This document shows, one piece after another, positions 23,166-34,885 of a stretch of 64,000 nucleotides of DNA (the stretch's first letter is position 1; each line of letters starts with the position of its first letter). The position numbers were made by a program, and so were the translations under genes. Source of the stretch: Rehmannia glutinosa (taxonomy: Eukaryota; Streptophyta; Magnoliopsida; Lamiales; Orobanchaceae); contig CM071925.1 in NCBI GenBank assembly GCA_016081115.2, forward strand, positions 9,032,441 through 9,096,440, written 5' to 3'. Below the pieces are notes generated by a model, which was not told the DNA's origin, made no database searches, and saw nothing but the letters and a program-made list of their open reading frames with translations.

Positions 23166-23517
23166 CTTTTGCATCACAGGGTATTACACGATGACTCTTG
23201 GAGACGTTCTTGATGATGGGGGATTCTTAGTTCTTGACTTGTATATTGTTTTTTTATTTTTTGATATTATGCTTCATTTTGCTCAGGCTAGGTAATCGGC
23301 TTGTGGTTACATGGATTATTAATACTCTTTATTTTATTTTTGGGGGTACTCTTTTTCCTCTCAAAGGTTTTCCCACAAGGGTGGGTTTTACCTTGGGAGG
23401 TTTTAACGAGGCCCCCTCTACTGGCTAGCTAGTTGTTCGTGTATCCAGCATCCCCCCATTTTTTTGTTTTATATATTCTTGGCCCTGTGCCTTTATTTAA
23501 AAAAAAAACCAAAACAA

Positions 23518-25062
23518 TTTTAAGAGGTCAATTTTGAAAACGAAACAAGTTTTTCCGGTCAAAAGATAACTATCCATTTTGAGCGACACTTTTCATGCGT
23601 AAGAGTCATAAGGATGGGAGCAAAGATTTTTCAAAATATTTTGTAAAAGCTTCCCCTATCAACATGCACAACAAGAGTAATTACAGAAGCAAACAACTAA
23701 AAGTTAAAAGCTCAGTTTTTACACTTTGAGCTTAAATATCAAGAGCTTAGAAGCTCCCCCTGTAAAAAAAAAAACCATTAGACATGTATAAAAGTCCATA
23801 ATTCATCTACAGAACTAAGTTTTATCCTCAGCTTTTGGCTTTTTCATCCACATCTTATAGCTTTTTTTGCGAGCTTTTTCTAGCTTCTTTGAGCTTATGA
23901 GCTTATTTCATGTTTCTCCCCCTTTAGAATCATCAAAAAGAATGTTATCACGATAAAAACATATTATATAACCATATCAAAGTGCGTATTTCAAACGAAT
24001 TATTGAGATTTTCACTATAAGAAAACAATCAAATTCCAACGAAATAAATTCCAATGTAATAAAAAACTGTTGGAATTTTCAAAATTCCAATGGAAATTCC
24101 AATGCTACAGCATACCATTGGAAAATTCCAACAGAAAATCCAATAATAACCAAAACCATTTGGTACTGTTGGAATATATTTTCCATTGGAATTTTCATTG
24201 GAATTTTGTCATTCCAACGGCCATTATACCAATGGTGTTTTTTCATTGGAATTTTTGTTGGAATCGATAATTCCAATGGAAATTGGCCAAATACCAACAG
24301 ATTTTTTTCGTTGGAATTCCTTTGTTTTCTTGTAGTGTTTAAGCTTTCAAATAATAAGGGAAAATTTGAGAAGATGATTTATAAAAGCTCATTTGAATGA
24401 CAAAACACGATCTCTATAAATATATAAGACTTGTGAGCGCAAGAGAATCATGTAAGGAATGAAATTTTTATTGAAATATTTTGTCAAACACTTGGCGTCC
24501 GTAGAATAAAAATGAAGATGTATATAACGCTTGTAAATGTAATCATGCCTAAAAAATCATCACCAAATGCAATTCTATAAACATTATCCATCAATAATCA
24601 ACATTCCCAACATAATAATACAACAAGTTCATAAAACAAAAACCAAAATATAAGCACTTTCTCAAGGGTTCAAGCCAATTGAGATTAAAAAGGAATTAAA
24701 CTTACCAATTAATCTGCAAAGACGGGAAATAATGATGATATACTAATAATATCAGTCCAAAAATATAGAATTTACCAGAAAGAAACCATTTTGAGTGAAT
24801 TGTGTGTGAAAGTTGCAAAGAGGTGCGAAAATAGTGAAAGCCGCGTGAAATGGCTAAGTCTGAGAACAAAAACTGATTTAACCAAAAAATAGCCTAGGTC
24901 GACCGGCTGAGGGGCCGTCCGATCGGTCCAGGTGATGGTCAACCGGTCGACCCCCTCTCATCCGGTCCTTGGAACTCTCTTTTCTTGTTCTATCCAAAAT
25001 TTGAGTTAAAAATCCGATTTTCACCCCTAAGTTTTAAAATGTACAAAATGCAAACATAAACC
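23518..25062 (-). other. Copia 3' non-coding region
   Basis: About 1.2 kb without the MITE lies between the RNase H stop and the LINE insertion. Some SIRE elements have an env-like frame here; no such frame is seen. Near 24895-24970 a second cluster of GTCGACCGG / ACCGGTCGACC motifs repeats the signature of the LTRs. Otherwise the stretch is AT-rich with no recognisable content. Confidence 0.6.
24013..24337. mobile_element. Non-autonomous CACTA MITE
   Basis: The ends are CACTATAAGAAAACAA and TTGTTTTCTTGTAGTG, inverted and typical of CACTA/En-Spm. A TTT target duplication lies at 24010-24012 and 24338-24340. The 325-bp body is packed with TTCCAATGGAA / TTGGAATT motifs in both orientations, the usual subterminal repeat pattern. 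It has no coding capacity; movement would need a transposase from elsewhere. Confidence 0.9.
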
Positions 25063-26460
25063 TTATTCAATATTTATTATGCCTAAACGAGCTCTAATTG
25101 ACACAAAAGACTTGGCGGTTAACGATTTTGTAAAAATATCCGCGAGTTGATCTTGAGATGGAACGAAACACATCTCAATTTTTCGTTTGGAAACGCAATC
25201 CCTTAGAAAATGATGACGAACCTCAATATGTTTAGTACAATTATGATGAACTAGGTTTTGATCAATATTTATAGCGGACGTGTTATCACAAAAATTAGGG
25301 ACATATTCGGTTTCGGCCATTGATAAGGAAACACAATTTTGCTTTTTTGAAAACCAAGATATGAGGCAATCGTCTAAAAATTGATATGATTTGGAGGTGC
25401 TTTTGCGATCATCAATATTTCCCGTATAGTCCGAATTACTATATCCTTTAAGAGAAAAAATCATTCTTTGGATAAAACAATCCATATGAGATAGTGCCTT
25501 TCAAATATCGAAAAATTCTTTTAATGTCACTCATATGAGATTCTTTGGGATTGCTTTGAAAACAAGCACATAGACATACATCATAAAGAATGTCGGATCT
25601 ACTTGCAGTTAAATAAAGTAAACTACCAATCATACCTCGACATTTTGATTCATCAACCGACTTGCCTTTTTCATCCTTGTCTAGCTTGACGTTGGTTGCC
25701 ATTGGAATAGTGTCGGTTCTTCCTTCGTCAGTCCCGAACTTATTTAGAAGTTCTTTGGTATGCTTTGATTGTGATATGTAGATACCTTCTTGGCATTGCT
25801 TAATTTGGAGTCCAAGGAAGAAATTGAGCTTCCCCATCATACTCATTTCAAATTTACCTTGCATCAACTTGGAAAATTTCTTGAAAAGGGATTCATTAGT
25901 AGCACCAAAAATAATATCATCGACATAAATTTGAACTAATAAGCAATCTTGGCTTTTTTCAAAAACAAAGAGAGTAGTATCAACTTTACCTCTTGTAAAT
26001 CCATTTTGCAAAAGAAAAGAGCTAAGTCTATCATACCATGCTCGGGGTGCTTGTTTTAAACCATATAAGGCATTTTTAAGTTTGTAAACATCATTTGGCC
26101 TAGAAAAATTTTCAAACCTCGGAGGTTGTTTTACATAGACTTCTTCTTGGAAAAAACCATTTAGAAAAGCGGATTTAACATCCATTTGGTAACTTGAAAT
26201 TTTTAAAACAAGAAAAGACAAGTAAAATACGAATAGCTTCTAAACGTCAACAGGTGCAAAAGTTTCATCATAGTCAATAGCTTCTTCTTGACATACCCTT
26301 GTGCTACTAACCTTGCCTTATTTCGAACAATATTGCCTTGGTCATCGAGTTTGTTTCGGAACACCCATTTTGTACCAGTAATAGTTTGGGGTGGAGAACA
26401 AGGTACCAATTCCCAGACATCATTTCTTTCGAATTGATTCAACTCCACTTGCATTTATAA
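25063..26460 (-). pseudogene. Copia reverse transcriptase and RNase H
   Basis: From the right: WELVPCSPPQTITGTKWVFR with LVAQGYVKK (26454-26275), a frame break, then YQMDVKSAFLNGFFQEEVYV, NALYGLKQAPRAWYDRLSSF and the catalytic YVDDIIFGATNESL (about 25930). ASRSDILYDVCLC and IKRIFRYLKGTISYGL follow. RNase H is YSNSDYTGNIDDRKSTSKSY and FSKKQNCVSLSMAETEYV, ending ADIFTKSLTAKSF at 25063. There are frame breaks near 26210 and 25470, and a short deletion after AETEYV. RT box residues are intact. Confidence 0.9.
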
Positions 26461-26530
26461 AAACCAATCCTCATCTTTAATTGATTCCTTTGCATTTTTA
26501 GGCTCTTTTTGAGAGAGAAGAGCTTTCTTT

Positions 26531-27600
26531 TCAAATTTCCTTGTCTAGAAGGTCCCCAATTATGAGATCTTTTGGATGATTTCCTTTGAATTTTAGAGCT
26601 ACGGGGAGATCCGAATTATCATCTTTGTCTTCTTGTGGGACATTTGAAGCTGAAGGTTGATCAACTGATGTAGAAGGTTGATCATTTTGAGCATTATTTG
26701 GAATAATTGGTTCAAAATCATCTTCCTCATCACTTTCATCATTGCGTATCCATTTAGCACCTGAAGCTTCATTGAATTGGACGTGAATACATTCTTCAAC
26801 CACCATGCTAGTCTTATTGTAAACCCGATATGCTTTGCTCTTTGTAGAATACCCCATAAATATTCCTTCATCGGCCTTAGGATCTAGTTTGCCTAATTGA
26901 TCCTTAGTATTCAAAATAAAACATTTACACCCAAATATAATGAATTAACTAATATTTGGAGTTCTTCCTTTCCAAAGCTCATATGGTGTTTTATTCAACT
27001 TAGTACGAAGGTAAACACGATTAATAACATAGCATGCAATACTTACGCTTTGGCCCAAAAATATTTTGGAAGAGAAAATTCATTGAGCATAGACCGACTC
27101 ATTTCTTGAAGAGTCCGATTCTTCCTTTTGGCTACTCCATTTTGTTGTGGTGTTCTTGGAGCCAAAACATTATGAGCATATCCCTTGGTTTCACACAAGA
27201 CTCTAAATTCACCGCCTCAATCACTTCGAATAGACTTAATGGTACCTTCCTTTTTATTTTTAATAAGTTTAAACAACTTAGCAAACTCATTAACGGTATT
27301 GCTTTTATTAGCAAGAAAAATATCCCAAGTATATTTAGAATAATCATCGACTATAACATAAGTGTAATATTTTTCACTTAGACTAGCCATACCAATATTC
27401 CCGTACAAATTAAGATGAAGTAATTGTGGAGGCTTGGTTGTGAAAATTTCATTTTGGGCTTAAAACTACTTTTAACTAATTTGTTCTTTTGACAAGTGTC
27501 ACATAAGCCAAGATTTTCAAAACTCAATTTGGGTAGTCCTTTTACATGTTGGTTTTTGCATATTTTGCAAATTTTTGTATCCAACATGTCCAAGTCGCCT
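26531..27600 (-). pseudogene. Copia integrase
   Basis: The finger region reads WHRRLGHVGYKNLQ (27600), then a CDTCQKNKLVKSSFKP stretch (27500-27440). The core has YTYVIVDDYSKYTW (27370), KGTIKSIRSD near 27220 with the second Asp region, and the usual QNGVAKRKNR-like phrase near 27140. The C-terminal part KLDPKADEGIFMGYSTKSKA (26900) is the conserved GKFDPKADEGIFLGYS box of copia integrases. Frame breaks are at about 27380, 27220 and 26930, and a Glu/Asp-rich linker at 26531-26800 leads to RT. Confidence 0.85.
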
Positions 27601-27990
27601 ATGCCATATATTAGTTAAATCATTATTGGCGATGAGACAAGAAACATTTTGACTAACCAAATCCCTTGTACAAATTTTGTAAAGATTGCCTTTTCTATTT
27701 GCTTCACAAATAATTTTATCATTTTTAAGAATAAAATATTTTTCTTTATTGAAAATAACATTGTACTTTGAATCACAAAGTTGGCTAACGCTTATCAAAT
27801 TAAACTTAAGCCCTTCAACTAAAAGAATATTACTAAGAGAGAAAGAAGAGTTATCAATTTCTCCATTTTCAAGAATTTTTCCCTTACCATTCCCGAACAT
27901 AACCATGCCTTCTTCTTGGAGCTTGATGTTGGTAAAAAGTTCTCTCTTGCCGGTCATGTGGCGTAAACACCCACTGTCCACGAGCTATTT
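27601..27990 (-). pseudogene. Copia protease
   Basis: The active-site phrase LDSGCLRHMTGKRELF (usually DSGCSRHMTG) sits near 27980-27935, followed by VMFGNGKGKILENGEI and LLVEGLKFNLISVSQLCD, which leads into the integrase finger. The DSG motif is intact. Confidence 0.8.
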
Positions 27991-28332
27991 TGAATCTTTG
28001 GTAATGGTTATAGCCCTTAGCACCTGCAAATGAATCATTTTTAGGTATCCTATAATTTTGGGGTCCATGGGGATTAGTCTTGAGACCTTTGGGTCTCCAA
28101 AAATGACTAAAACTATTTTTCAATTTACCAAAATGACTAAAGCTATTTTTCAATTTACAATCATTGGCATAGTGTCCATTTTTACCACAATAAAAACAAA
28201 TAATATCATTAGGACTACTAGCACGTATAAAAGTCAGACCTTGGTCATTTTTCTAAGAAACATTTTGAAAAGGTTTATAACCAAGTCCTAATTTTGAATG
28301 CTCACTTCTTTGTAACTTTATCCGTGCTTAAA

Positions 28333-29690
28333 TTAAAACGATGCACATCTTTTTTCAAAATATTCAATCTCTTTTATGAGCATTTGTTTTTCGGAATCAA
28401 GAGCATGCATTTTTGTAATAGTAATAGCATGTACACGATCAAGTGATTCATAAGAAGTAAATAATTTTTCTTTTTCCAATTTGAGCTCTTTATACTCATT
28501 TTTCAAAAGTTTGTATTTGCATATCATATCTCTAAATTCATTTTGGAGTTCATCATAATCACATTGCAATTTATCAACTAAAGAAGAAGATGAAGAATTA
28601 AAGCGTACCTGATTGTTTTGATCATTTATGGCCATGAGACCATGTTCGGCTTCTTCTCCCTCGTCGGATGTGGCAAGTAGCTCATCCCATGTTTTTGCTT
28701 TGGCGTTTAGAGTTTTCTTCTTGGGAAAATGCCTTTTCTTCTTTTGCTCCACCTCCGCTAATTTTGGGCAATCGCCTATGTAGTGCCCGAGTTTCCCGCA
28801 TTTGAAGCAATTGTTATCTCTTGACTTTCTTGCCTTATTTTTATTTACAAACTTGGCAAATTTTTGGGCAAGAGCGGCCGTCTCCTCATCATCTTCATCA
28901 CTAGCATAATATGAAATATTAGAAGAAGATGCTAAACCCTTAGGAACAATTTACATACCCGATTGAGTGGTGGGTGGTTTGGAATTTTTTCTCTCTTTAA
29001 GATATACTTCATAGATGAGGAGGTTCCCAATGAGCTCATCGAACATTTTAGAGTTTCGAGATTTTGAGCTTCCGTGATTGCCATCATTTTTTCTGACCAT
29101 GAACCAGTGAGAGAATTTAGATCCTTGGTGACCTTGTATTCTTCGGATATGACTTTCCCAAGTGCCACAAGAGATTTGACTATGTTGTCAATCCTTTCTA
29201 CCATCTTTGAAATATTTTCTCCATCAAGCATAATGAAATTTTCAAAGTCTTTAACAAGTATGGTTTTTATTGCTTGTTTAACTTTCTTTGTACCCTCATA
29301 GATAGTTTCTAATTTTTCCGAAACTTCATGTGCGGACCTTATACCTCTAATATGATTACACTCGGTGGCGGTAAGAGATCAATGCAAAATATTTAACGCC
29401 TTACCGTTTAGAGAAAATGACTTCTTGTCATTATCATCAAATTCCTTAAAGGTTTTAAGAACCGAGGTGCCATCCTCCAATTTCTTGGTTGGTTGAGCTA
29501 TTCTTTTAATGACCGCATTCCATATATCGAAACCGCACCCTTGTAACAAGCACTCCATCCGGTCTTTCCAAAAAGCATAATTGTTGGCGTCGAATAGTGG
29601 TGGCTTATTGGTGGAGGCGCCGGTGGTGATGTAGCTTTCACTCGTAGTAATGAATCTTTCCTCTTTACTCGCAATGAAGAACAAGCTTGC
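28333..29690 (-). pseudogene. Copia gag (SIRE-like) with CCHC knuckle
   Basis: The N-terminal phrase NKPPLFDANNYAFWKDRMEC (about 29620-29565) is the gag signature of this group. Mid-region pieces lie at 28932-29231. A knuckle CFKCGKLGHYIGDC is at about 28805-28765, followed by a Lys-rich tail and a coiled-coil-like Glu/Lys/Leu stretch (28333-28600). No ATG precedes the signature; the frame runs open up to the primer site. Two stops or frame breaks split it near 29380 and 28930. Confidence 0.8.
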
Positions 29691-29700
29691 TAAAGGGTTT

Positions 29701-29713
29701 GGCTCTGATACCA
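29701..29713 (-). promoter_or_regulatory. Primer binding site, initiator tRNA-Met type
   Basis: The minus strand reads TGGTATCAGAGCC two bases after the LTR end CTAACA. This matches the 3' end of plant initiator tRNA-Met, the common primer of copia elements. Confidence 0.9.
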
Positions 29714-29715
29714 CT

Positions 29716-30909
29716 TGTTAGTCCAAGTGGCTATGATAATCTAGAGGGGGTGAACATATTATGCCAATTTTTTAGATTTGGCCCTCGTTTTTGAATGTAG
29801 AAATAATAGCAAGAATGTAAGTGCGGGAAAATAAACAACACACGATGATTTAGAGAAGCTCAACCTACCTAGGGCCTAATCTTCTACCACCCCGGTATAT
29901 CCGAAGTGGATTTCAAAAAAGAAAAAACAAATTATTAATAGATACCAAAGCTATTACACCTTCACCTTGAAGAGTACCACACTCTTCTTACAACACCACC
30001 AAGAATATTATCACAATCTTCTTACACCTATGAAGAGTACCACACTCTTCAACACCTAAAATCACCCAAGTGTGCTCTTACCACAAGAACACTAACAAGG
30101 ATATCTTGTTTTGGATGATTGAAATAAATTCAAGATTACAACTCGATAGAAGTATACAACTTTGAAGTACAAGTGTAATCAAGAATAAAGCTTAGTACTC
30201 AAAATGTGCAAGCGAAATACTTAGGCTAAACACAATAAGAATATGAAAGTGAAGAACAAAGTTTTCTTGTGTTTGTATTGCTTGGGTTGTTGTATCTTGT
30301 TGCTTCAATCCTCATCTATTTATAGAAGAGGTCTTGGATTTAATTTTCAGATATAGACTCCTCTTTGGAGTTTGAAATCTACAAAAAAAAAAAATACAAA
30401 TCAAATGGAGATTATAGATGTTAGAAACCAATCCCTTAAAATCATGAAAAATTGTCTGCTGCTCAACGGATAGTTTGCTGATAAAACATTAGGTCGACCA
30501 GTTGACCACAAATACAAAATTTGAAATATAACACAAAAAATTGCCTGTTGGACCGGTTCAAGGGGGTCCAAGACTTCTAAAAATGAATACACAAAAATTT
30601 TAGCCAAAATAAAACTCCCCAGGCACCGGTCGATCTCCTGGTCGACCTCCAGGAGATTTTCAAATGTCTCATTTCTATTTCAGAAATCAAACTTTCAGGC
30701 ACGAGTTGCCCTCTAAGGCGACCAATTGAACATAAGACAGAAGTGTTGTCCAATATTTGTCAAAAATAAACTTTAAGAAATACTTCAAAAAATTAGTAAA
30801 AATATTTTAGATCGATAGGAGTATTTAGACAATAGTTAGGGACATTGTTTTGATGAAAAACTCAGTTCAATAAAATCATTAAAATTACGAAAAAAATATT
30901 TATCTAACA
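29716..30909 (-). repeat. Copia 5' LTR, full length (1,194 bp)
   Basis: It starts TGTTAGTCCAAGTGG next to the primer site and ends TTATCTAACA, so both ends carry TGTTAG/CTAACA inverted termini. A TATAAATAG box is at 30316-30324 on the minus strand. The GACCGG-type palindrome cluster is present but shorter than in the left LTR (about 50 bases missing near 30555-30570). It abuts the decayed chromovirus at 30910. Confidence 0.9.
30316..30324 (-). promoter_or_regulatory. TATA box of the copia 5' LTR
   Basis: CTATTTATA on plus equals TATAAATAG on minus, at the same position as in the other LTR copies. It would drive transcription leftwards through gag-pol. Confidence 0.6.
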
Positions 30910-31369
30910 GGTACAACATGACGGCTACACCAACCAGTATACTCTTGATCATAATCAAAAATATTTTGTGTTTGTTCCTTTGACTCCAAAAGAAATTTAT
31001 GAAGATCAAATAAAATCGAGAGTAGGAGAGACAAAAGAAAAAGAGAGTTCAGCTAGTGAGAATAAAAATCAAATAAAACCGAGAAAAAGGAGAGTTTGAG
31101 GGAAAACAAGAGTGAGGATCCGGCTAAGGGTAGAAGTGATGTTCGAGAGATAGCTGGAAAAAAGGAGAGTAATATTAATGAGAGGGCCGAAAAACAAAAG
31201 GGGGAACAGATGGCCTTGAGGTAAGAAACGAAGGAAAAATAAACGTGATGGCAAAAATGAGTGACCTTAGGAAAGCCACAACGAGTGGTTGTTCGATGAT
31301 ACTTTTGATTTACAAGGTACTGACAGTCTTAATCCCAATTTGCCTAGTTTTGTCTTATCTTTGTTCTAG

Positions 31370-32200
31370 GAATTCGAGGATGTATTTCTAGACGAGATGC
31401 CGAATGGATTACCACCTATTTGGGGGATTTAGCACCAGAATGATTTCATTCCGGGGGCATCACTGCTGAATCGATCGGCGTACAGGACCAACCGAAAAGA
31501 GACCAAGGAATTGCAACGATAGGTTGCCAATTTGTTAAGCAAGAAACTCATTTGGGAGAGTATGAGTCTGTGTGCAGTTCCAGTGGTACTAGTTCAAAAG
31601 AAAGATGGGTCGTGGAGGATGTGTGTGGATTGTCGGGCTATTAACAACATCACTATTAAGTACTGACACCCATACCTCTCTTTAATGATATGTTGGATGA
31701 GTTCCATAGGTCTTGCATCTTCTCCAAGATAGATTTAAGGAGCGGATACCATCAGACTTGGATGTGGGAAGGGGATGAGTGGAAAACAACTTTTAAAACT
31801 AAACATGGTTTGTATGAGTGATTAGTTATGTCGTTTGGGTTAACTAATGCGCCTAGCACCTTTATGATATTGATGAACCATGTTTTGAGGGTGTTTATTG
31901 GGAAGTTTGTCATGGTCTACTTTGATGATATCCTCATCTATAGTAAATCATTGGGCGAACACTTAGACCATTTGCGAGAGCCGTATTAGAAGTGTTGAGG
32001 AAAGAGCAACTGATATTCTTGGGGTTTGTAGTAAGCTCGAGGGGGATCACAGTGGATGAGGAAAATTAAGGCCATTCAGGACTAGCCTAAACCCACATCG
32101 GCCAGTCAAGTTCGTAGCTTCCATGGCCTTGCGAGTTTTTATCAGATGTTTGTCCGAGACTTTAGCACTATCGTAGCACCATTGATGAAACTATTAAAAA
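31370..32200 (+). pseudogene. Chromovirus reverse transcriptase
   Basis: Landmarks read through stops and shifts: EFEDVFLDEMPNGLPP (31372), VQKKDGSWRMCVDCRAIN (about 31590), FSKIDLRSGYHQ (31720), TKHGLYE then VMSFGLTNAPSTFM (31800-31870), and the catalytic VYFDDILIYSKS (about 31916). At least five stops interrupt the frame. The catalytic Asp pair is intact. Confidence 0.8.
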
Positions 32201-32204
32201 GAGT

Positions 32205-32720
32205 GTAGCGTTTCAGTGGGTGAAGCCCAATACAAAGCATTCGAGTTGTTAAAGAAAAGGCTAACACATGCGCTTTTGCTAGCATTGTCGGATTTTACCA
32301 TGGTCTTCGAGATCGAGTGTGATGCACTGGGAGTTGGGATTGGAGCCATATTAATGCAAGAGGGGCTACTGATCGCGTTCTTCAGCGAGAAATTGAGTGG
32401 AGCGGCTTTGAACTATCTGACGTATGACAAGGAGTTGTAGGCTTTGGTCCGGGCCTTGAAAATGTGGCAGCACTATTTGTGCCCGAAGGAGTTCATAATC
32501 CACAATGATCATGAATCCCTAAAGTATCTTAAGGGGCAACACAAGTTGAACAAGTGACACACGCACTGGCTTGAGTTCATCGAGACGTTTCCTGATGTCA
32601 TCCGGTACAAGCAAGGTAAGACTAATGTTGTAGCAGACGCACTATCTTGTAGGTACACTCTTATCTATACTTTAGATGCTAAAATCCTTAAACTTGAACA
32701 CATTAAAGAGTTATAATTGC
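32205..32720 (+). pseudogene. Chromovirus RNase H
   Basis: It reads YKAFELLKKRLTHALLLALS, FEIECDALGVGIGAILMQEG, FFSEKLSGAALNYLTYDKEL, a stop, then HNDHESLKYLKGQHKLN and QGKTNVVADALS near 32610-32645. A TAG at about 32438 and a TGA near 32556 break it. A second, more diverged copy of its first 126 bases is at 54787-54912. Confidence 0.8.
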
Positions 32721-34085
32721 ATGACCTTGATTTGTCTGAGTTGTTTGTTGCATGCGAAAAGGGGGCGGTGGATAAATTTTATCGACATAATAGTTTTCTA
32801 TTTCGAGAGGATAAATTATGCATTCCTGAGTGTTCATTAAGGGACTTACTAGTGAGGGAATCACATGGTGGTTCTTATGGGACATTTTGGGGCGGCCAAA
32901 ATATTAGCGGTCTTGCAAGAGCATTTTTATTGGCCACATACAGAGCTTGATGTTGAGCGTATTTGTACTAGGTGCGTTACTTGTAGGCAAGTTAAATCCC
33001 GAGTTCAAAACCAGAGTCTTTACACACCCTTACCTATTCCGACAGCACCTTAGGTTGATATTTCTATGGACTTTGTTTTAGGACTTCTGAGGACTAAACA
33101 CGGGTCCGATTCTGTATTTTTTGTCGTAGATCGCTTTTCAAACATGGCACATTTTATCCATTGTCATAAAACAGATAATGCATCTTTGATTGCTGATTTG
33201 TTCTTTTGAGGAGGTTGTTGCATGGTATGCCTAGAACCATTGTTTCAGATAGGGATGATAAGTTCTTAAGTTACTTTTTGAAGACCTTGTGGGGAAAACT
33301 GGGAACTAAACTGTTATTTTCTACTATGTGTCACCCCTAAACAGATGGTCAAACTGAAGTAGTGAATAGAACTTTGTACATGTTGCTAAGGGCTATCATT
33401 AAAAAGAATATTAAAACGTGGGAAAAGTGTTTACCACATGTTGAGTTTGCTTATAATCATGTTGTACATTATGTATCAAAGTTTTCACCATTTGAACTTG
33501 TTTATGGTTTTAATCCACTAACCCATTGGATTTATCATCTTTACTGTTTCTGAGCATGTTAACTTAGATGGGCAGAAGAAAGCTGATTTTTTGAAATAGT
33601 TACATGAGAAAGCAAGACTCAACATCGAATGACGAACATAGCAGTAGACGGTGCAGGCTAACAAGCATCATAAGAAGATGGTGTTTGAGTTTGGTGATTG
33701 AGTTTGGGTACATATGCACTCCGAATGATTCTCGGACCAGTGAAAGTCCAAGTTGCAGCCTCGTGGAGATGGTCCATTTCAAGTGCTTGAGCAGATCAAT
33801 GATAATGCGTACAAGATTGACTTGCCGGGTGATTATGGGACTAGTGCTTCTTTCAATGTTGTTGATCTTAGTCCATTTGATGCCAATTCGGATTTGAGGA
33901 TAATTCCTTCTCAAGAGGAGGGGAATGATGAGAATCCATGAACGAATGACCCAATGATGGTGCCAGTTGGTCCGGTAATGAGAGGTCGAGTAAAAAAGTT
34001 CAAGGATGTGCTCAATGTGTTGATTCAAGTCATTCAAAAGGAGACCGAGAGTGCATTGCCGGTGGAGGAAGACCTTCGGGTTGTC
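32721..34085 (+). pseudogene. Chromovirus integrase and C-terminal tail
   Basis: Zinc finger part: MGHFGAAKILAVLQEHFYWP with CTRCVTCRQVKSRVQ (32865-33000). Core: DISMDFVLGLLRTKHGSDSV and FFVVDRFSNMAHFIHCHKT (33056-33170). Then NRTLYMLLRAIIKKNIKTWE and LPHVEFAYNHVVHYVSKFSP (33362-33500). C-terminal GPFQVLEQINDNAYKIDLPG and ASFNVVDLSPFDANSDLR lie at 33765-33900. The tail ends VPVGPVMRGRVKKFKDVLN near 34000. Four or more frame breaks are visible. No convincing chromodomain was seen. Confidence 0.8.
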
Positions 34086-34346
34086 TAGTTAATTCGCATC
34101 ATAAACATTTAAGAGTCCACCTCAGACTGAGCAAGCGAAGGATGCCATGAATACGAGTCACTTTGCGTCTTGAAGACCTTGTAATCAAGTCTCATTAGTG
34201 TCTTGTATTCATCAATCTTAGTTAGTTGTAATTTGAATTGTTTGAGTCATTTTGCTGTTTTGGAGGCCAAGTAAACCTTTTAAGGCCGTATCTTAAGTTG
34301 TTATTTTGAGTTTGGGTCGAGCAGGGATCAAATTTGAGGGCGGAAT

Positions 34347-34885
34347 TGTAGAAAAGTGTTCGGATTGATGCACGACCAGACGCACGCTTGTGCATTATTG
34401 CATACGATATCGAGAGTGTTCGAATTGACACACGGCATGATGCACGGCCCGTACGTGTGCCCGTGCGATGTGGCGAACTTACGACTTGACGCATGGCCTA
34501 ACGCACGACCCGTGCCTCCGTCCGGGATTTTGAGTTTTTGTTCAGTTTTTGTTTTCTTTTCAGTTTTGAGTTGTTTCCTAGTAGGGTTAGAGTTTGGACC
34601 CTATATAAGGGTGAACACTTATTCTTTTCATCACTTATCAATTGAATTCAAATTTTACTCTCAAACTGAGTGTTTTTCCAAGTGCTTCAGGAATTACATT
34701 TCTTGTTGCAATTATAGACTTATCAGACAATAATCCATAATTGCTTGTGGCGTCTTCGCATACCGAGGTTCCTGCTTTACTAAGCAACGGGTCGAGGTTT
34801 CCACCAATTTTAATTGAACTAGTGAATATCTTGGGTTAACAACATATTGTTGTTGGGTCGTATGCATATTCATTGCTGCGGTTCA
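34347..34885 (+). repeat. Chromovirus 3' LTR, cut at its right end
   Basis: It follows a purine tract (TTTGAGGGCGGAA) and begins TGTAGAAAAGTG. It has a cluster of GCACGA/GCACGG motifs at 34367-34520 and a TATATAAGG box at 34602-34610. The right edge, where MULE sequence begins, is near 34885. From 34701 on it is mirrored at 54786 downward. Confidence 0.65.
34602..34610 (+). promoter_or_regulatory. TATA box of the chromovirus LTR
   Basis: CCCTATATAAGGGTG is a good plant TATA context, about 255 bases into the LTR. If active, it would transcribe rightwards into the MULE remnant and the IR1 arm. Confidence 0.55.

Larger units (their letters stand above)
17269..23507 (+). mobile_element. Full-length but decayed plant L1-type LINE inserted in the copia element
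   Basis: It is flanked by the direct repeat ACCAAAACAA at 17259-17268 and 23508-23517 and ends in an A run (23499-23508), as expected for target-primed reverse transcription. In order it holds ORF1 (DUF4283-like region and CCHC knuckle) and ORF2 (endonuclease, RT, zf-RVT, RNase H). All are broken by frameshifts and stops. Splicing it out rejoins the copia 3' non-coding sequence at a single copy of ACCAAAACAA, so the LINE is younger than the copia insertion. Confidence 0.92.
16391..30909 (-). mobile_element. SIRE-like Ty1/copia element, left LTR truncated, host to a LINE and a CACTA MITE
   Basis: In minus orientation: 5' LTR 30909-29716, tRNA-iMet type primer site, gag, protease, integrase, RT, RNase H (29690-25063), a long 3' non-coding part, purine tract, and a 3' LTR (17233-16391) cut short. 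A LINE sits in the 3' non-coding part (17269-23507) and a CACTA MITE at 24013-24337. Without these guests it is about 8 kb. The two LTRs differ by roughly a dozen changes in the first 200 aligned bases, so the insertion is not recent. Wording of RT (VDDIIFGATNESLFKKF, GLQIKQCQEGIYISQSKHTK) is that of the SIRE/Maximus group. There is no target duplication because the left end is missing. Confidence 0.88.
30910..34885 (+). mobile_element. Decayed plus-strand chromovirus (gypsy), 5' part missing
   Basis: The protease-RT linker is visible at once (VQHDGYTNQYTLDHN, FVPLTPKEIYEDQIKS, 30911-31020). RT, RNase H, integrase and a C-terminal tail follow, then a 3' LTR (34347 to about 34885). The 5' LTR, gag and protease are missing, cut at the copia LTR. 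Coding parts have many stops. Its last 185 bases are the start of inverted repeat IR1, and a 126-bp piece of RNase H from the same family reappears at 54787-54912. Confidence 0.85.

Noticed and set aside
23518..25062. Env-like ORF expected in some SIRE elements
   Set aside because: No open frame or transmembrane pattern in this interval on the minus strand.
33740..34085. Chromodomain at the end of the plus-strand chromovirus
   Set aside because: The tail has the GPFQVLE..NAYKIDLPG integrase end but no clear chromodomain wording.
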